A DNA stretch of 64,000 bases, taken from NCBI GenBank assembly GCA_934359755.1, contig CAKRLV010000002.1:114749-178748 (forward strand), written 5' to 3'. The translations under genes were made by a program, and so were the position numbers. This stretch comes from an uncultured Agathobacter sp. GTDB lineage: Bacteria; Bacillota; Clostridia; Lachnospirales; Lachnospiraceae. Shown here in pieces: positions 26,071 through 35,309 of the stretch (position 1 is its first letter; the number at the start of each line of letters is the position of its first letter). The notes under the pieces were generated by a model, which was not told the origin of the DNA, did not search any database, and worked only from the letters and a program-made list of their open reading frames with translations.

Positions 26071-28053
26071 TTATTCATTCTCTTCTGATATCTTATGAAG
26101 TTCATCAATATTCGATACCACTCCAGTATCTATCAGTGCCTGCATTACATTCTTGCAGTTTTCATCCAGAATAAAATTCTTCTCAAGTACATTCTTATAG
26201 ACAGATGCGTAATCACTTAAATAAACTCTTTCGCTTGTAGATTTACTTACTCCTGTTTCATCAGTATATCCATTCATATCTATATATGAGTCCGTATAAT
26301 CACGATAATCATCAAGAATGAAATCAAGTTCCATCCAGTAAGCATATCCTTTCACTTCATCTTCTGTGATGATATATGTGTTATTATCATACTTTTTCAT
26401 TGCTAATTTTTCAGGATCCTGCACATATAATGGCAGTACATTTCCATCCTCAATATCTTTTACAAAAGCTTCATATATCGCCTGGCTCTGAGCCGCAGTA
26501 AACTTACGTGTTCCTACAGTATCATTGTCTGTATCAGAGACACTTATCACACCAGTTGTTGCCTTGAAAAAGCATTTTTCCTTATTATTGCTAAGGAGAT
26601 ACTTCTCAAGATTGCTGCTGTCGCTTTCATATTTGTATATATCATGGAATACACTTTTTATGGTCTTGTCCGTCATTGGGACAGTATAATTACGCTCCAC
26701 TTTTTTGCCATTTTTCAGAACATATTTGATGATTACATTTCTTGTGTAAGACGACTTAACCTGTCTCATATACTTTTCATCATTTACCAGACTTTTCTGA
26801 ATTGCAACAATATCATTTATTTTATCGCCCTCTATTTTTATTGGATATGTAAGGCTGATATAACACTCTTTAACCTCATCATTAAGAGGAATATCATTTT
26901 CTATATACTTTCCTGTAAATCTAAGGCAGCAAAGAAGAAGAAACATGCATCCAACATAAACCACACATTCTTTGTTACGCCTTTTCGTAATGACCCTGAA
27001 ATTCTTCTGAACAAACATATCAAGAATATAAAAAAGTATAATCCCTAATACGATCATCATTAAAAAGAAAAAGGAGTCTTTTATTTTAAAATCAGAATCT
27101 GTGAAAACTTCATATATCGCAAGTGCAGCAATCATACTTCCAATACAGCCACACCCCCACCTGAATATAGGCTTTACTATATCAAATGCAATAAAATCAC
27201 CTGCACATTCAATCTGTCTTCTTTTATAAAGCATAAAAGCAGCTATATATACCATGATTCCTACCGCAAAAAAACTTGCAATTACTGGCAGTCCAGTATA
27301 ATCAAGTCCCAGTACCATGTCACTTTTTGCGTCCTTTATCATATTAATATTAACCTTGTAATTTATATAATAAAGTGGCGAAAGCCAGTTTAGCTTTCCA
27401 TTACTTATGTCAGACAGATTATTCACGCCATATGCAAAAAATTCTATCACTTTGGTAACTGTATACCTGATTACAATATACCCAAATGAAAATACTGCAA
27501 ATATCGGTACTGCTGCAATTATATGCCCTGTACACATCACGGATACCAGTGCTACCGCATACAAAAAGAATGTAATCGCAAGTACCATGACAAGCCACAC
27601 TGCCAGATATACAACCCTGGTCTCACCAAAACATATGCATACAATAATTGATGCTATAAAGCTTATTATCTGTGGAACACACATAAACGAGAGTCCTGTT
27701 ATTGCATTTGTGCAATAAAGTTCAAGCCTGCTCACAGGAAAAGCATGCATCATATTGGCATTCCTTGCATTAAACAGATAGCCAAATACACAGGTCGCAC
27801 ACACTATGACAAGACACGCAATAAGAATAATATGTACGTCCATACGCATAGCCTCATACAAGACACGCAGATAATTCTCCTCGTACATTTTGCCATATAT
27901 TATTATTGAATCACTTGTCTTTCTAAATCCAAACCAGATTCTTACCGGCATCATAAGCATAAGCGCAATCCAATATCCAAGCCATACCGGCCAGAATAAT
28001 TTAATATTCTTAGCATATATATTTGTGTTAAAAAAGGATATCTTTGACTTCAT
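26071..28053 (-). CDS. ABC-2 type transporter permease
   Basis: A 660-residue membrane protein. The N-terminal half contains about six hydrophobic helices of ABC-2 type (around 25-310). More helices lie near 330-380, followed by a roughly 280-residue extracytoplasmic region rich in charged residues. The gene overlaps the preceding ATPase gene by 26 bases and starts after TTAGGAGG, so the pair forms one exporter. Related systems (YtrB/YthP-type) act in cell-envelope stress or peptide resistance, but the substrate is unknown and no GntR regulator is beside it. Confidence 0.8.
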   Translation of the reverse strand: MKSKISFFNTNIYAKNIKLFWPVWLGYWIALMLMMPVRIWFGFRKTSDSIIIYGKMYEENYLRVLYEAMRMDVHIILIACLVIVCATCVFGYLFNARNANMMHAFPVSRLELYCTNAITGLSFMCVPQIISFIASIIVCICFGETRVVYLAVWLVMVLAITFFLYAVALVSVMCTGHIIAAVPIFAVFSFGYIVIRYTVTKVIEFFAYGVNNLSDISNGKLNWLSPLYYINYKVNINMIKDAKSDMVLGLDYTGLPVIASFFAVGIMVYIAAFMLYKRRQIECAGDFIAFDIVKPIFRWGCGCIGSMIAALAIYEVFTDSDFKIKDSFFFLMMIVLGIILFYILDMFVQKNFRVITKRRNKECVVYVGCMFLLLCCLRFTGKYIENDIPLNDEVKECYISLTYPIKIEGDKINDIVAIQKSLVNDEKYMRQVKSSYTRNVIIKYVLKNGKKVERNYTVPMTDKTIKSVFHDIYKYESDSSNLEKYLLSNNKEKCFFKATTGVISVSDTDNDTVGTRKFTAAQSQAIYEAFVKDIEDGNVLPLYVQDPEKLAMKKYDNNTYIITEDEVKGYAYWMELDFILDDYRDYTDSYIDMNGYTDETGVSKSTSERVYLSDYASVYKNVLEKNFILDENCKNVMQALIDTGVVSNIDELHKISEENE

Positions 28054-28933
28054 ATTCTGCCCCTCCTAACTCATATATAAATATCTCTTCCAAAGTGAGT
28101 GGAAGTGCATCAACTACAGTAGGCTCACCCTGTGCTTCTGTAATTGCCTGAACTACTTTTCTTGGATTTCCTTTTACTATAATTGTATATACTCTACCAA
28201 TGTTGGACATATGCAACACCTTAAAATCCATTGGAAGCTTAGGCATTCCTGTCGGACATGCAACCTGTATCTTAGAAATATTGCCCTGAAGTTCGCTGAG
28301 TGAACGCTCTATTATCACCTGTCCTTTGTTCATAATGCCTACATGGTCACATACATCCTCTAATTCACGAAGATTATGTGAAGAGACAAGCACTGTCATA
28401 TTGTGTTCTTTTACCTCAGCCAAAAGCAAAGTCCATATCTGTCTTCTCATAACAGGGTCTAACCCATCAACAGGCTCATCAAGAATCATCACCTCTGGCA
28501 TACATGATATTGCAAGCCAGAAAGCTACCTGCTTTTGCATTCCCTTAGACAAACGGCGGATGCTTCTCTTTACATCTATATTCTGGAAAAATTCCTGCAT
28601 GCGATAAAATTTCTTCTCGTCAAATGATGGATACATCCCTTTATAATATCTCATCATCTCCATCGTATCAGCCTGCAGAAAATAAAAAAAGTCATCAGGT
28701 ATATAGACCATCTTGGATTTAATCTGTCTATTCTCATATACAAGCTGACCATCTATATAAATCTCACCCGCATCCTGCCTGTATATTCCCATCAGGTGAC
28801 GGATAAGAGTAGACTTGCCAGCGCCGTTAGGTCCGACAAGTCCATATATCTCACCTCGTCCAACCCTCATATTCACACCATCTAATGCTTTAAATCCATT
28901 ATATGATTTCTTAAGGTTTATTACTTCTATCAT
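28028..28933 (-). CDS. ABC transporter ATP-binding protein
   Basis: A stand-alone ABC-2 exporter ATPase of about 301 residues. Walker A is GPNGAGKSTLIRH, the signature is RLSKGMQKQ, Walker B is VMILDEPVDGL, and the switch His is in SSHNLRELED. A C-terminal extension of about 90 residues follows. I use the internal ATG (MIEVINLKK), where family homology begins, rather than the ORF start nine codons upstream. It is translationally coupled to the permease. Confidence 0.88.
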   Translation of the reverse strand: MIEVINLKKSYNGFKALDGVNMRVGRGEIYGLVGPNGAGKSTLIRHLMGIYRQDAGEIYIDGQLVYENRQIKSKMVYIPDDFFYFLQADTMEMMRYYKGMYPSFDEKKFYRMQEFFQNIDVKRSIRRLSKGMQKQVAFWLAISCMPEVMILDEPVDGLDPVMRRQIWTLLLAEVKEHNMTVLVSSHNLRELEDVCDHVGIMNKGQVIIERSLSELQGNISKIQVACPTGMPKLPMDFKVLHMSNIGRVYTIIVKGNPRKVVQAITEAQGEPTVVDALPLTLEEIFIYELGGAEYEVKDILF

Positions 28934-29112
28934 TAAAACTAATTCCCTCTCCATAACCAAGCGGTTATTCTTCTGTTATATTCTTGTAACAGAATTTTAA
29001 CATACATCTGAAAAATATGAATGAATATTGGACAAATAATTTCTTATGATTTTCTTAATATGATTAAATTATCAAAAGGTATCATTTGTTATTCTATAGT
29101 GGTTTTGAATAA

Positions 29113-29964
29113 TTACTCTTTTATATACATGAAAGCTCCAAGATTTCCTCTCTGCCCTTTTGATGCCCTGTGTGAAAAAAGCAGCTTTGGGTTACAGCAT
29201 GTACAAATATCTGTAACAGCAATATTCTGACTTTTTACACCTGCTTCCAATAAAATAATCTGATTGCATTTCCATAAATCAAGCAGAAATTTGCCATTTC
29301 CTTTATCCTTTAATATCTCGTCTGTATATCCGTCAAACGCTTTCATAAACTCTACTGCAACATCCTCGCTTATCTCATAACACTGCATACAGATTGATGG
29401 TCCAACCGCAGCAATAACATCATCTGCCTGTGTACCAAATTCGCAGTTCATCACTTCTAATGTCTTTTTTCCCATCCTGTTTACTGTTCCGCGCCAGCCT
29501 GAATGACTAAGACCTATAGCCCGATTAACCGGATCAACAAAATAAAGCGGAACACAATCAGCAAAAAAAGTAGACAGAACCACACCAGGCTCATCTGTCA
29601 CTAGTCCGTCAATGTCTGTATAAGGCTTAGGTCTTGTAACGCCTATCCCACAGTCAGCTTTTCCAACTCTAAGTACATTAGTTGTATGGGTCTGGTCAGT
29701 ACATACAAAGTGGTCTTCTGTCGTCCCCATTGCATGCGCAAGCCGTCTGTAATTCTCCATTACGTGTTCGTTATCATCACCTCTTGTAAACGATAAATTA
29801 AGAGACTCAAAAATCCCTTCGCTTACGCCACCTTCCCTTGTAGTAAAGCAATGTTCCACCATCTGTGTTTTCTCCAGTAGCGGAAAATATAAAAGTGGCA
29901 TAGTATTATTTTTTAATTCTGTAGTATTTTCTACATTCTTTTTTACAAAATCTGTTATTTTCAA
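29113..29964 (-). CDS. pgeF: Purine nucleoside phosphorylase / laccase-domain protein (YfiH family)
   Basis: A member of the YfiH/LACC1 family, which has been reported to act as a multifunctional purine nucleoside enzyme and, in bacteria, to edit peptidoglycan precursors. Zinc ligands are visible in HSGWRGT and in the earlier FFADCVPLYF Cys; CCNPKLLFSHR closes the site. The start is a TTG just behind the yraN stop, with GAGGCGGTG upstream; no good ATG is nearby. It ends the 29-41 kb cluster. Confidence 0.88.
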   Translation of the reverse strand: MKITDFVKKNVENTTELKNNTMPLLYFPLLEKTQMVEHCFTTREGGVSEGIFESLNLSFTRGDDNEHVMENYRRLAHAMGTTEDHFVCTDQTHTTNVLRVGKADCGIGVTRPKPYTDIDGLVTDEPGVVLSTFFADCVPLYFVDPVNRAIGLSHSGWRGTVNRMGKKTLEVMNCEFGTQADDVIAAVGPSICMQCYEISEDVAVEFMKAFDGYTDEILKDKGNGKFLLDLWKCNQIILLEAGVKSQNIAVTDICTCCNPKLLFSHRASKGQRGNLGAFMYIKE

Positions 29965-29965
29965 A

Positions 29966-30319
29966 TCAAGTCACCGCCTCAAACGCATTCTGGTAGAGCA
30001 TAATTTCATCTCCCAATATACTTATAACATCAAACCGCATAGGAGTGTACTCACCTATATTATTGTGCGCACAATAATATAACGCAGTCTTTGTTATTCT
30101 TCTCTGTTTACTGAAATTAACGGCCTCCGTCGGATGCCCCGAATCAGATAGCCGTCTGTATTTCACCTCCACAAAAACAAGATACTCTCCATCTTTTGCT
30201 ATAATGTCAATCTCACCTATTTTGTTTCTGAAATTTCTCTCCAATATAGTATATCCATGCTGTCTTAAATACAAAACAGCAACATCTTCATATCTGTCCC
30301 CAATATTTCTTGTATTCAT
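29966..30319 (-). CDS. yraN: YraN family endonuclease-like protein
   Basis: A 117-residue protein of the UPF0102/YraN family, with a PD-(D/E)xK nuclease-like core: RYEDVAVLYL, then GEIDIIAKD and FVEVKYR, holding the Glu, Asp and ExK positions. Its role is not firmly known; links to recombination have been proposed. In Firmicutes it commonly sits next to rnhB, as here with three genes between. Confidence 0.9.
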   Translation of the reverse strand: MNTRNIGDRYEDVAVLYLRQHGYTILERNFRNKIGEIDIIAKDGEYLVFVEVKYRRLSDSGHPTEAVNFSKQRRITKTALYYCAHNNIGEYTPMRFDVISILGDEIMLYQNAFEAVT

Positions 30320-30321
30320 TA

Positions 30322-30651
30322 TTATTTTCTCATCCCATCAAGTTTTGCCTTCATCCTGTCCATATCATCCACAAAAACAAGTATCTCCGCCACAACCTCA
30401 TACAGTTCAGGCGGAATCATATCTCCTATTTTAAGCTTTGATAACGTATCTGCCAGTTTGCCATCCTTATATAATGGCACATTGCTTTCTTTAGCCTTAT
30501 CGATTATCTTGTCCGCCACCTGTCCTTTTCCAGTTGCAAGAATCTTAGGAGCGGCTTCCCCTGGTACATATTCAATTGCTACAGCAGTCTTATCATTATC
30601 AGCCGCAATCTGTGAAAACTGCTTTGGTTTATTTAAATTATTCTCTGCCAT
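30322..30651 (-). CDS. FlhB-like protein (C-terminal domain only, YlqH type)
   Basis: A 109-residue protein matching the cytoplasmic domain of the flagellar export switch FlhB (AVAIEYVPGEAAPKILATG...DKIIDKAKESNVPLYKD). It lacks the membrane half and the NPTH autocleavage site. Bacillus subtilis has an equivalent, ylqH, beside ylqG and rnhB. It lies one base after the FliK-like gene, so the two are likely partners. Their job outside the flagellum is unknown. Confidence 0.85.
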   Translation of the reverse strand: MAENNLNKPKQFSQIAADNDKTAVAIEYVPGEAAPKILATGKGQVADKIIDKAKESNVPLYKDGKLADTLSKLKIGDMIPPELYEVVAEILVFVDDMDRMKAKLDGMRK

Positions 30652-30652
30652 A

Positions 30653-32479
30653 TTATGCCCTCATATCAAAAGAATATCTATGTAATTTACCTGCTGATGG
30701 CTGATCTTTCTTTAGGAAATCATCGACGAAATTCACATGTTTATCCTCATTAGTAATATAAATCCTGCAATTATAGCCTTTATTTTTCAGTTTTTCTTCC
30801 AATTGTGGAAGAAACTTCTCTATTAAATCATATGTCTTTTCATTTTCAAAATAAAAGTTTGTTGTAACATCTTTCCTGTGAAGTTTTACTGAGACATCTG
30901 TTGACCCAAGATGTTCCATGTCCAGATGTAAAAATGCGGAGAGTTCCTCATTATCATCTTTTAAATTTTTCTTATTCGTGTAGACATATAATTCACCACT
31001 TGCATTCTGACCAGTCATCTTAAGAGGAATCTGGACATATGTGCAGGTCTGATTTATCTGGTTCATGAACTCTACATTGCTTCTTATGTTGTTGGCAGTA
31101 TTTGTAACACTAGAGCTGCCTGCTCCATTTTCTTTCATTATATGTTCTATCTTATTTATCTGATCTTTGACCTGTTCATAAATGCGGTCAACCTTCTGTC
31201 CATTTTCGATATCTTTGGGCTTAATCAACCATTGTTGTTCAAGTGAATCCTTTACCATAGCACTGAACGCATCCCCCGAAAAAAGTTTAAGGATTGACTG
31301 CCTGCTAATATTGGGATTGTCATTTAGCTGTCTTGATATTTCATTTAAAACAGATATAACGCTTGTATCCTCTTTAATTACCGCAGCTGGCAAAAATTCT
31401 TTCACTACTTTTGAAAGTTCCTCAATCTGCTTAGGGGATAATATATCACCGAGTGTATTTGGAACACTTTCACGGGCCTTCTCCTGTGACACAGCCTCTG
31501 AAATATTATCAGCCATATCAATCCCTTCATGATTTATAGCTGTATTCTGCGAAAGTTCTTGCGATAAATCATTATCCACAGCATTATTCATTCCACTTTG
31601 AGCATTATCCATTTCACTTTGAGCATATTCACTCCCCACATCTGTCCCTGCCTCTGTGACTGTGGCATCCACATTTGGGTTTTGTACATTGTCAGCCCCC
31701 TCATCGAGGATTAAACTCACTTCATCATCAAATGTATTTACATACATATCACCATTCTCAAATTCCACAATAGAAATACTTCCCTGTGGCACTTCTTCAA
31801 GATTGTCGGTGACTACAGATATTATGCCATGTCCAATATTCTTAAGCTGCACGGCACTCAGCTTTTCATCCGCCATAGCTGTTGGAAGTTCATTCATAAA
31901 TTCTTCCATCGAAGTACTTATTGCCTGCTTATCGCTTAAATAATTTTCAAACTGGCTTGCCATCTCTTTGCTTATAGGAAGTCCAAGCTTTTCAAGCTGC
32001 ACTAACGTCTTAACATCAATTTCTGGATTATTCTGAATCATCCTCGCCATAGTTGATACACTGTTTCGATCTATCGGCATCTTCTCTTCCATCATAGTAT
32101 TCACCATCGTAATGTACTGACTCTCTGTAGGAAGATTCGCAGCCTTGAGTGCTTGCAGCAATGTAGGATTTCCACCACCTTCTACTGTATATGGTCTAAT
32201 CTCTACCTGTGTTCCATTATTTGATTTAACCTGAAAAAACATAGACTGCCCTGGCTGCAATATTACCTTGCCTTCTAGTCTGGCAGAGATTGTCTGACCA
32301 TTTGACAGGGCAAGTATTACCTTGCCCCCTTTTACTGAACTGACGGTTCCCTCAAAGATATTTCCTTTTGAAAGTCCCTCTATAGAAGATGTCAGCTTCT
32401 CAACACCTTTATTCGCTGTAATAGGCTTAGACTGAGTAGCTGTACTATTGTAATGACCCAATAAATCTGAAATCTGCAT
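30653..32479 (-). CDS. FliK-like hook-length control family protein (YlqG type)
   Basis: A 608-residue protein. The C-terminal part (about 470-590) resembles the FliK hook-length control domain, with LKMTGQNASGELYVYTN followed by the DVSVKLHRKDV region. The middle is low-complexity and acidic (many Ser, Asp, Asn), like the disordered ruler of FliK proteins. No signal peptide is seen. It is followed immediately by the FlhB-like gene; in flagella, FliK and FlhB interact to switch export. Being within a ribosomal/RNase H cluster rather than a flagellar one, its role is uncertain. Confidence 0.75.
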   Translation of the reverse strand: MQISDLLGHYNSTATQSKPITANKGVEKLTSSIEGLSKGNIFEGTVSSVKGGKVILALSNGQTISARLEGKVILQPGQSMFFQVKSNNGTQVEIRPYTVEGGGNPTLLQALKAANLPTESQYITMVNTMMEEKMPIDRNSVSTMARMIQNNPEIDVKTLVQLEKLGLPISKEMASQFENYLSDKQAISTSMEEFMNELPTAMADEKLSAVQLKNIGHGIISVVTDNLEEVPQGSISIVEFENGDMYVNTFDDEVSLILDEGADNVQNPNVDATVTEAGTDVGSEYAQSEMDNAQSGMNNAVDNDLSQELSQNTAINHEGIDMADNISEAVSQEKARESVPNTLGDILSPKQIEELSKVVKEFLPAAVIKEDTSVISVLNEISRQLNDNPNISRQSILKLFSGDAFSAMVKDSLEQQWLIKPKDIENGQKVDRIYEQVKDQINKIEHIMKENGAGSSSVTNTANNIRSNVEFMNQINQTCTYVQIPLKMTGQNASGELYVYTNKKNLKDDNEELSAFLHLDMEHLGSTDVSVKLHRKDVTTNFYFENEKTYDLIEKFLPQLEEKLKNKGYNCRIYITNEDKHVNFVDDFLKKDQPSAGKLHRYSFDMRA

Positions 32480-32484
32480 ATGCT

Positions 32485-33252
32485 CTACCCCGCAATAAAG
32501 TTCTTAATGAATGATTTCCTATGTATCGGACATGGTCCGTTTTTCTTGATCTGGTCTATATGTTCCGCAGAACCATAGCCCTTGTTTGAAGCAAATCCAT
32601 AACCAGGATACATGGTATCATACTGCTCCATCATTCTATCCCTTGTTACCTTTGCTATTATACTTGCTGCACCTATCGAAATACTCTTAGCGTCACCTTT
32701 TATGATTGGAACCTGCTTTATAGATACCTCTGGTATTGTGACAGCATCATTAAGCAGAAGGGTTGGCTGTGGAGAGAGCTTACTGATTGCCTGTCTCATT
32801 GCCTCGTAAGTTGCCTGTAAAATATTAATCTCATCGATTCTCTCATGACTTGCCATTCCTATTCCTGTAGCAACCGCTTTTTCCATAATCTCATCATATA
32901 ATTCATCACGTTTCTTCGCTGAAAGTTTCTTCGAATCATTTATATAAAGGATATCACAGTCCTTCGGCAAAATAACTGCACCCGCTACAACCGGTCCTGC
33001 GAGTGGTCCTCTTCCAACCTCGTCTATTCCACAGATAAACTCATAGTCAGAATACTCTCTCTCATATTTCTTTATACTTTCAATTCTTTGTTTTTCGGAC
33101 TCAAACTTTTCCAGCCTCCTGTGGGCTGATTCGACAACAGCCTTTACTCCGCTTCTTTCATCATTCTCATATTCCTTGATAAAATAAATCAGTTCTTCGT
33201 CTGAAATATTTTTTAATTCAGCTTTTATAACACTAATCTTTTTAGTATCCAT
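32485..33252 (-). CDS. rnhB: Ribonuclease HII
   Basis: RnhB cleaves RNA in RNA-DNA hybrids, including single ribonucleotides. The DEVGRGPLAGPVV signature begins near residue 75, preceded by a Firmicutes-type N-terminal extension of about 70 residues. The downstream Asp ligands (NDSKKL, LNDAVTI) are present. It follows rbgA by nine bases, as in many Firmicutes. Confidence 0.96.
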   Translation of the reverse strand: MDTKKISVIKAELKNISDEELIYFIKEYENDERSGVKAVVESAHRRLEKFESEKQRIESIKKYEREYSDYEFICGIDEVGRGPLAGPVVAGAVILPKDCDILYINDSKKLSAKKRDELYDEIMEKAVATGIGMASHERIDEINILQATYEAMRQAISKLSPQPTLLLNDAVTIPEVSIKQVPIIKGDAKSISIGAASIIAKVTRDRMMEQYDTMYPGYGFASNKGYGSAEHIDQIKKNGPCPIHRKSFIKNFIAG

Positions 33253-33261
33253 TCGTCTCCA

Positions 33262-34107
33262 CTATTTTTCTGGCAGTTCAAGTGTGAGTTTACCAAGCTT
33301 ACCACTTCTAAAGTCATCTATTAAAAGTGCGCAGGCCTTACTGTAATCTGCTTCGCCGCCCTTTTGTATACAATTTCTATTCTTTGCAATTTCAAATATG
33401 ATATCGGTTATATCGTTATCTTCATTAACCTCGTAGCGGTTATTTAATGTCCCAGGATAACTCATTTTGAGTATCTTTATCAATTCTACTGCAAGTTCGT
33501 CTACATTTAAGATTTCATCTTTGATAGAACCTATAAGTGCGAGTCGAAGTCCCACCATCTGATCCTCAAATTTTGGCCACAAAATACCTGGCGTATCCAA
33601 TAACTCTATATTTTTATTCAGTCTTATCCACTGTTTACCTTTCGTAACTCCTGGCTTGTTACCAGTCTTCGCACATGCCTTACCTGCGTATGAATTAATA
33701 AATGTGGATTTTCCTACATTTGGAATTCCGACAACCATGGCACGTACCGGTCTATTCTTGATTCCTCTTCGTCTGTCTCTTTCTATCTTTTCCTTGCAGG
33801 CTTCCATAACTATATCAGTGATACTCTTCATGCTATTTTTAGTTCTGGCGTCAAGACTTACAACAAAAAATCCTTTTTTTCTGAAATAATCGCTCCACTT
33901 ATCGGTAGCTGCCTTATCCGCAAGATCTGCCTTATTCATAAGTATAAGCCTGTATTTATTCTTTCCAAGCTCATCTATATCCGGATTTCTGCTTGACAGT
34001 GGTATTCTCGCATCAACAAGCTCTATTACCAGATCTATCAGCTTTATATCTTCCTGCATTTGTCTTTTTGCTTTGGTCATATGACCTGGATACCATTGAA
34101 AATTCAT
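33262..34107 (-). CDS. rbgA: Ribosome biogenesis GTPase RbgA (YlqF)
   Basis: A circularly permuted GTPase needed for late 50S assembly. The G4 motif (MNKADL, near 57) precedes G1 (GIPNVGKSTFINS, near 127) and G3 (LLDTPGILWP), the hallmark of permutation. The C-terminal helical domain is present. Between lepB and rnhB, its position follows the Bacillus-type order. Confidence 0.96.
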   Translation of the reverse strand: MNFQWYPGHMTKAKRQMQEDIKLIDLVIELVDARIPLSSRNPDIDELGKNKYRLILMNKADLADKAATDKWSDYFRKKGFFVVSLDARTKNSMKSITDIVMEACKEKIERDRRRGIKNRPVRAMVVGIPNVGKSTFINSYAGKACAKTGNKPGVTKGKQWIRLNKNIELLDTPGILWPKFEDQMVGLRLALIGSIKDEILNVDELAVELIKILKMSYPGTLNNRYEVNEDNDITDIIFEIAKNRNCIQKGGEADYSKACALLIDDFRSGKLGKLTLELPEK

Positions 34108-34149
34108 AATTCACCTGTTCCTTTAATTTTTAAAATTATTGTGCCTGCA

Positions 34150-34731
34150 TTAATCAATAAATCCTATATCGCCTATTGATCCAAGCCTAAACCAGGCCTT
34201 ACCGACAATGTATTCCTTTTTGATATTTCCTATATTGGCATAGCGGCTGTCCTCACTGTTATTTCTATTATCGCCCAGCACAAAATACTCGTCCTCTTTA
34301 AGTTCTATCTTGTCTGCTGCCAATCCGGCATCTTCGATAGATGCAACATCTACATTCTCATTGTAAAGCTCACCATTGATATATACTGCACCGTTTTGAA
34401 TTAGTACAGTATCCCCCGGAACACCTATTACTCTTCTGACATAGTAATGTGACTTCTCGTTTCCATTCGGTCTAAACACTATTATGTCACCAGCCTTTGG
34501 GTCTGATAAAATATAATGAAATCTATTCACAAGAATCTGATTATCATTTGACAATGTGCTCTCCATGGCGGGTCCAACCACGCTCGTCCTGAATCCCCAG
34601 AATGACACTATTACATATGCAATTGCCACTACTACTGCAATCTCTATTATCCATGATAATATTTCTTTAAACAATGGTACATTAAATTTTTTCCTCTGTT
34701 TTCTAAAATTTAATCCTGAACGATGCCTCAT
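34150..34731 (-). CDS. Signal peptidase I homologue lacking the catalytic Ser/Lys dyad
   Basis: A 193-residue S26-family protein with one N-terminal membrane helix (about 24-45) and the boxes expected of signal peptidase I. At the nucleophile box it reads GPAMESTL, so Ala55 replaces the catalytic Ser. In the general-base box it reads YYVRRVIGVPGD, so Arg99 replaces the Lys. The C-terminal GDNRNNSEDSR box is intact. Codons are GCC and AGA, so no single-base change restores serine and lysine at both. Staphylococcus SpsA is a precedent for an inactive paralogue. It sits between rplS and rbgA. Confidence 0.85.
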   Translation of the reverse strand: MRHRSGLNFRKQRKKFNVPLFKEILSWIIEIAVVVAIAYVIVSFWGFRTSVVGPAMESTLSNDNQILVNRFHYILSDPKAGDIIVFRPNGNEKSHYYVRRVIGVPGDTVLIQNGAVYINGELYNENVDVASIEDAGLAADKIELKEDEYFVLGDNRNNSEDSRYANIGNIKKEYIVGKAWFRLGSIGDIGFID

Positions 34732-34766
34732 TAATAACCCCTTTCACTTAATACCTGTATTGTTAA

Positions 34767-34796
34767 AAATCCCGCTGCATAATTGCACCGGGATTT
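34767..34796 (-). terminator. Terminator of rplS
   Basis: A strong hairpin (AAATCCCGGTGCA with TGCAGCGGGATTT on the minus strand) ends in TTTTT, about 30 bases after the rplS stop codon. Confidence 0.85.
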
Positions 34797-34824
34797 CTCG
34801 CATTATCATTATTTGATTTAAGAA

Positions 34825-35178
34825 TTATTTAACTAACTCTTTAACCTTTGCAGCTTTACCTACACGGTCTCTTAAGTAGTAAAGCTTAGCACGACGTACT
34901 TTACCTTTACGTACTACTTCTACGTTCTCTACGTTTGGAGAATGAAGTGGCCATGTCTTCTCTACACCAACACCGTTAGATAACTTTCTAACTGTGAATG
35001 TAGCACGGTTGCTTCCGTTCTGCTTCTTAATAACAGTTCCTTCGAAAACCTGGATACGCTCACGGTTACCCTCTTTGATTTTACCATAAACCTTTACAGT
35101 ATCACCAACGTTAAACTGTGGTACCTCAGCCTTTAACTGCTCGTTCTCAATGTTCTTAATGATTTCACTTGCGTTCAT
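34825..35178 (-). CDS. rplS: 50S ribosomal protein L19
   Basis: L19 lies at the 30S-50S interface. The 117 residues match the family end to end (FNVGDTVKVYGKIKEGNRERIQVFEG, then a stretch with KTWPLHSPN and AKLYYLRDRVGKAAKVKE). A leader with its own promoter and terminator flank it, so it appears to be an independent transcription unit rather than simply downstream of trmD. Confidence 0.98.
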   Translation of the reverse strand: MNASEIIKNIENEQLKAEVPQFNVGDTVKVYGKIKEGNRERIQVFEGTVIKKQNGSNRATFTVRKLSNGVGVEKTWPLHSPNVENVEVVRKGKVRRAKLYYLRDRVGKAAKVKELVK

Positions 35179-35208
35179 TTTGTGACCTCCTAATTAATTT
35201 GACGTTCT

Positions 35209-35239
35209 TAATGCCTCAATGGGCAACAGAGGACCATCA
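35209..35239 (-). promoter_or_regulatory. Probable L19 leader RNA
   Basis: The minus strand forms a hairpin (TGATG..CCTC with GAGGCATTA) about 30 bases before rplS. The sequence GATGGTCCTC...GAGGCATTAA resembles the autoregulatory rplS leader described in Firmicutes. I cannot test the covariance model, so this is by motif only. Confidence 0.5.
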
Positions 35240-35261
35240 CTCTTTTATTCACAACATTGAT

Positions 35262-35290
35262 ACTCTACCATAATTTTTTTTCAAAATCAA
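35262..35290 (-). promoter_or_regulatory. Likely rplS promoter
   Basis: TTGATT (35285-35290) and TAGAGT (35262-35267) are 17 bases apart on the minus strand, upstream of the L19 leader. The match is moderate. Confidence 0.45.
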
Positions 35291-35309
35291 GCATAATTTA
35301 CATCTATAT

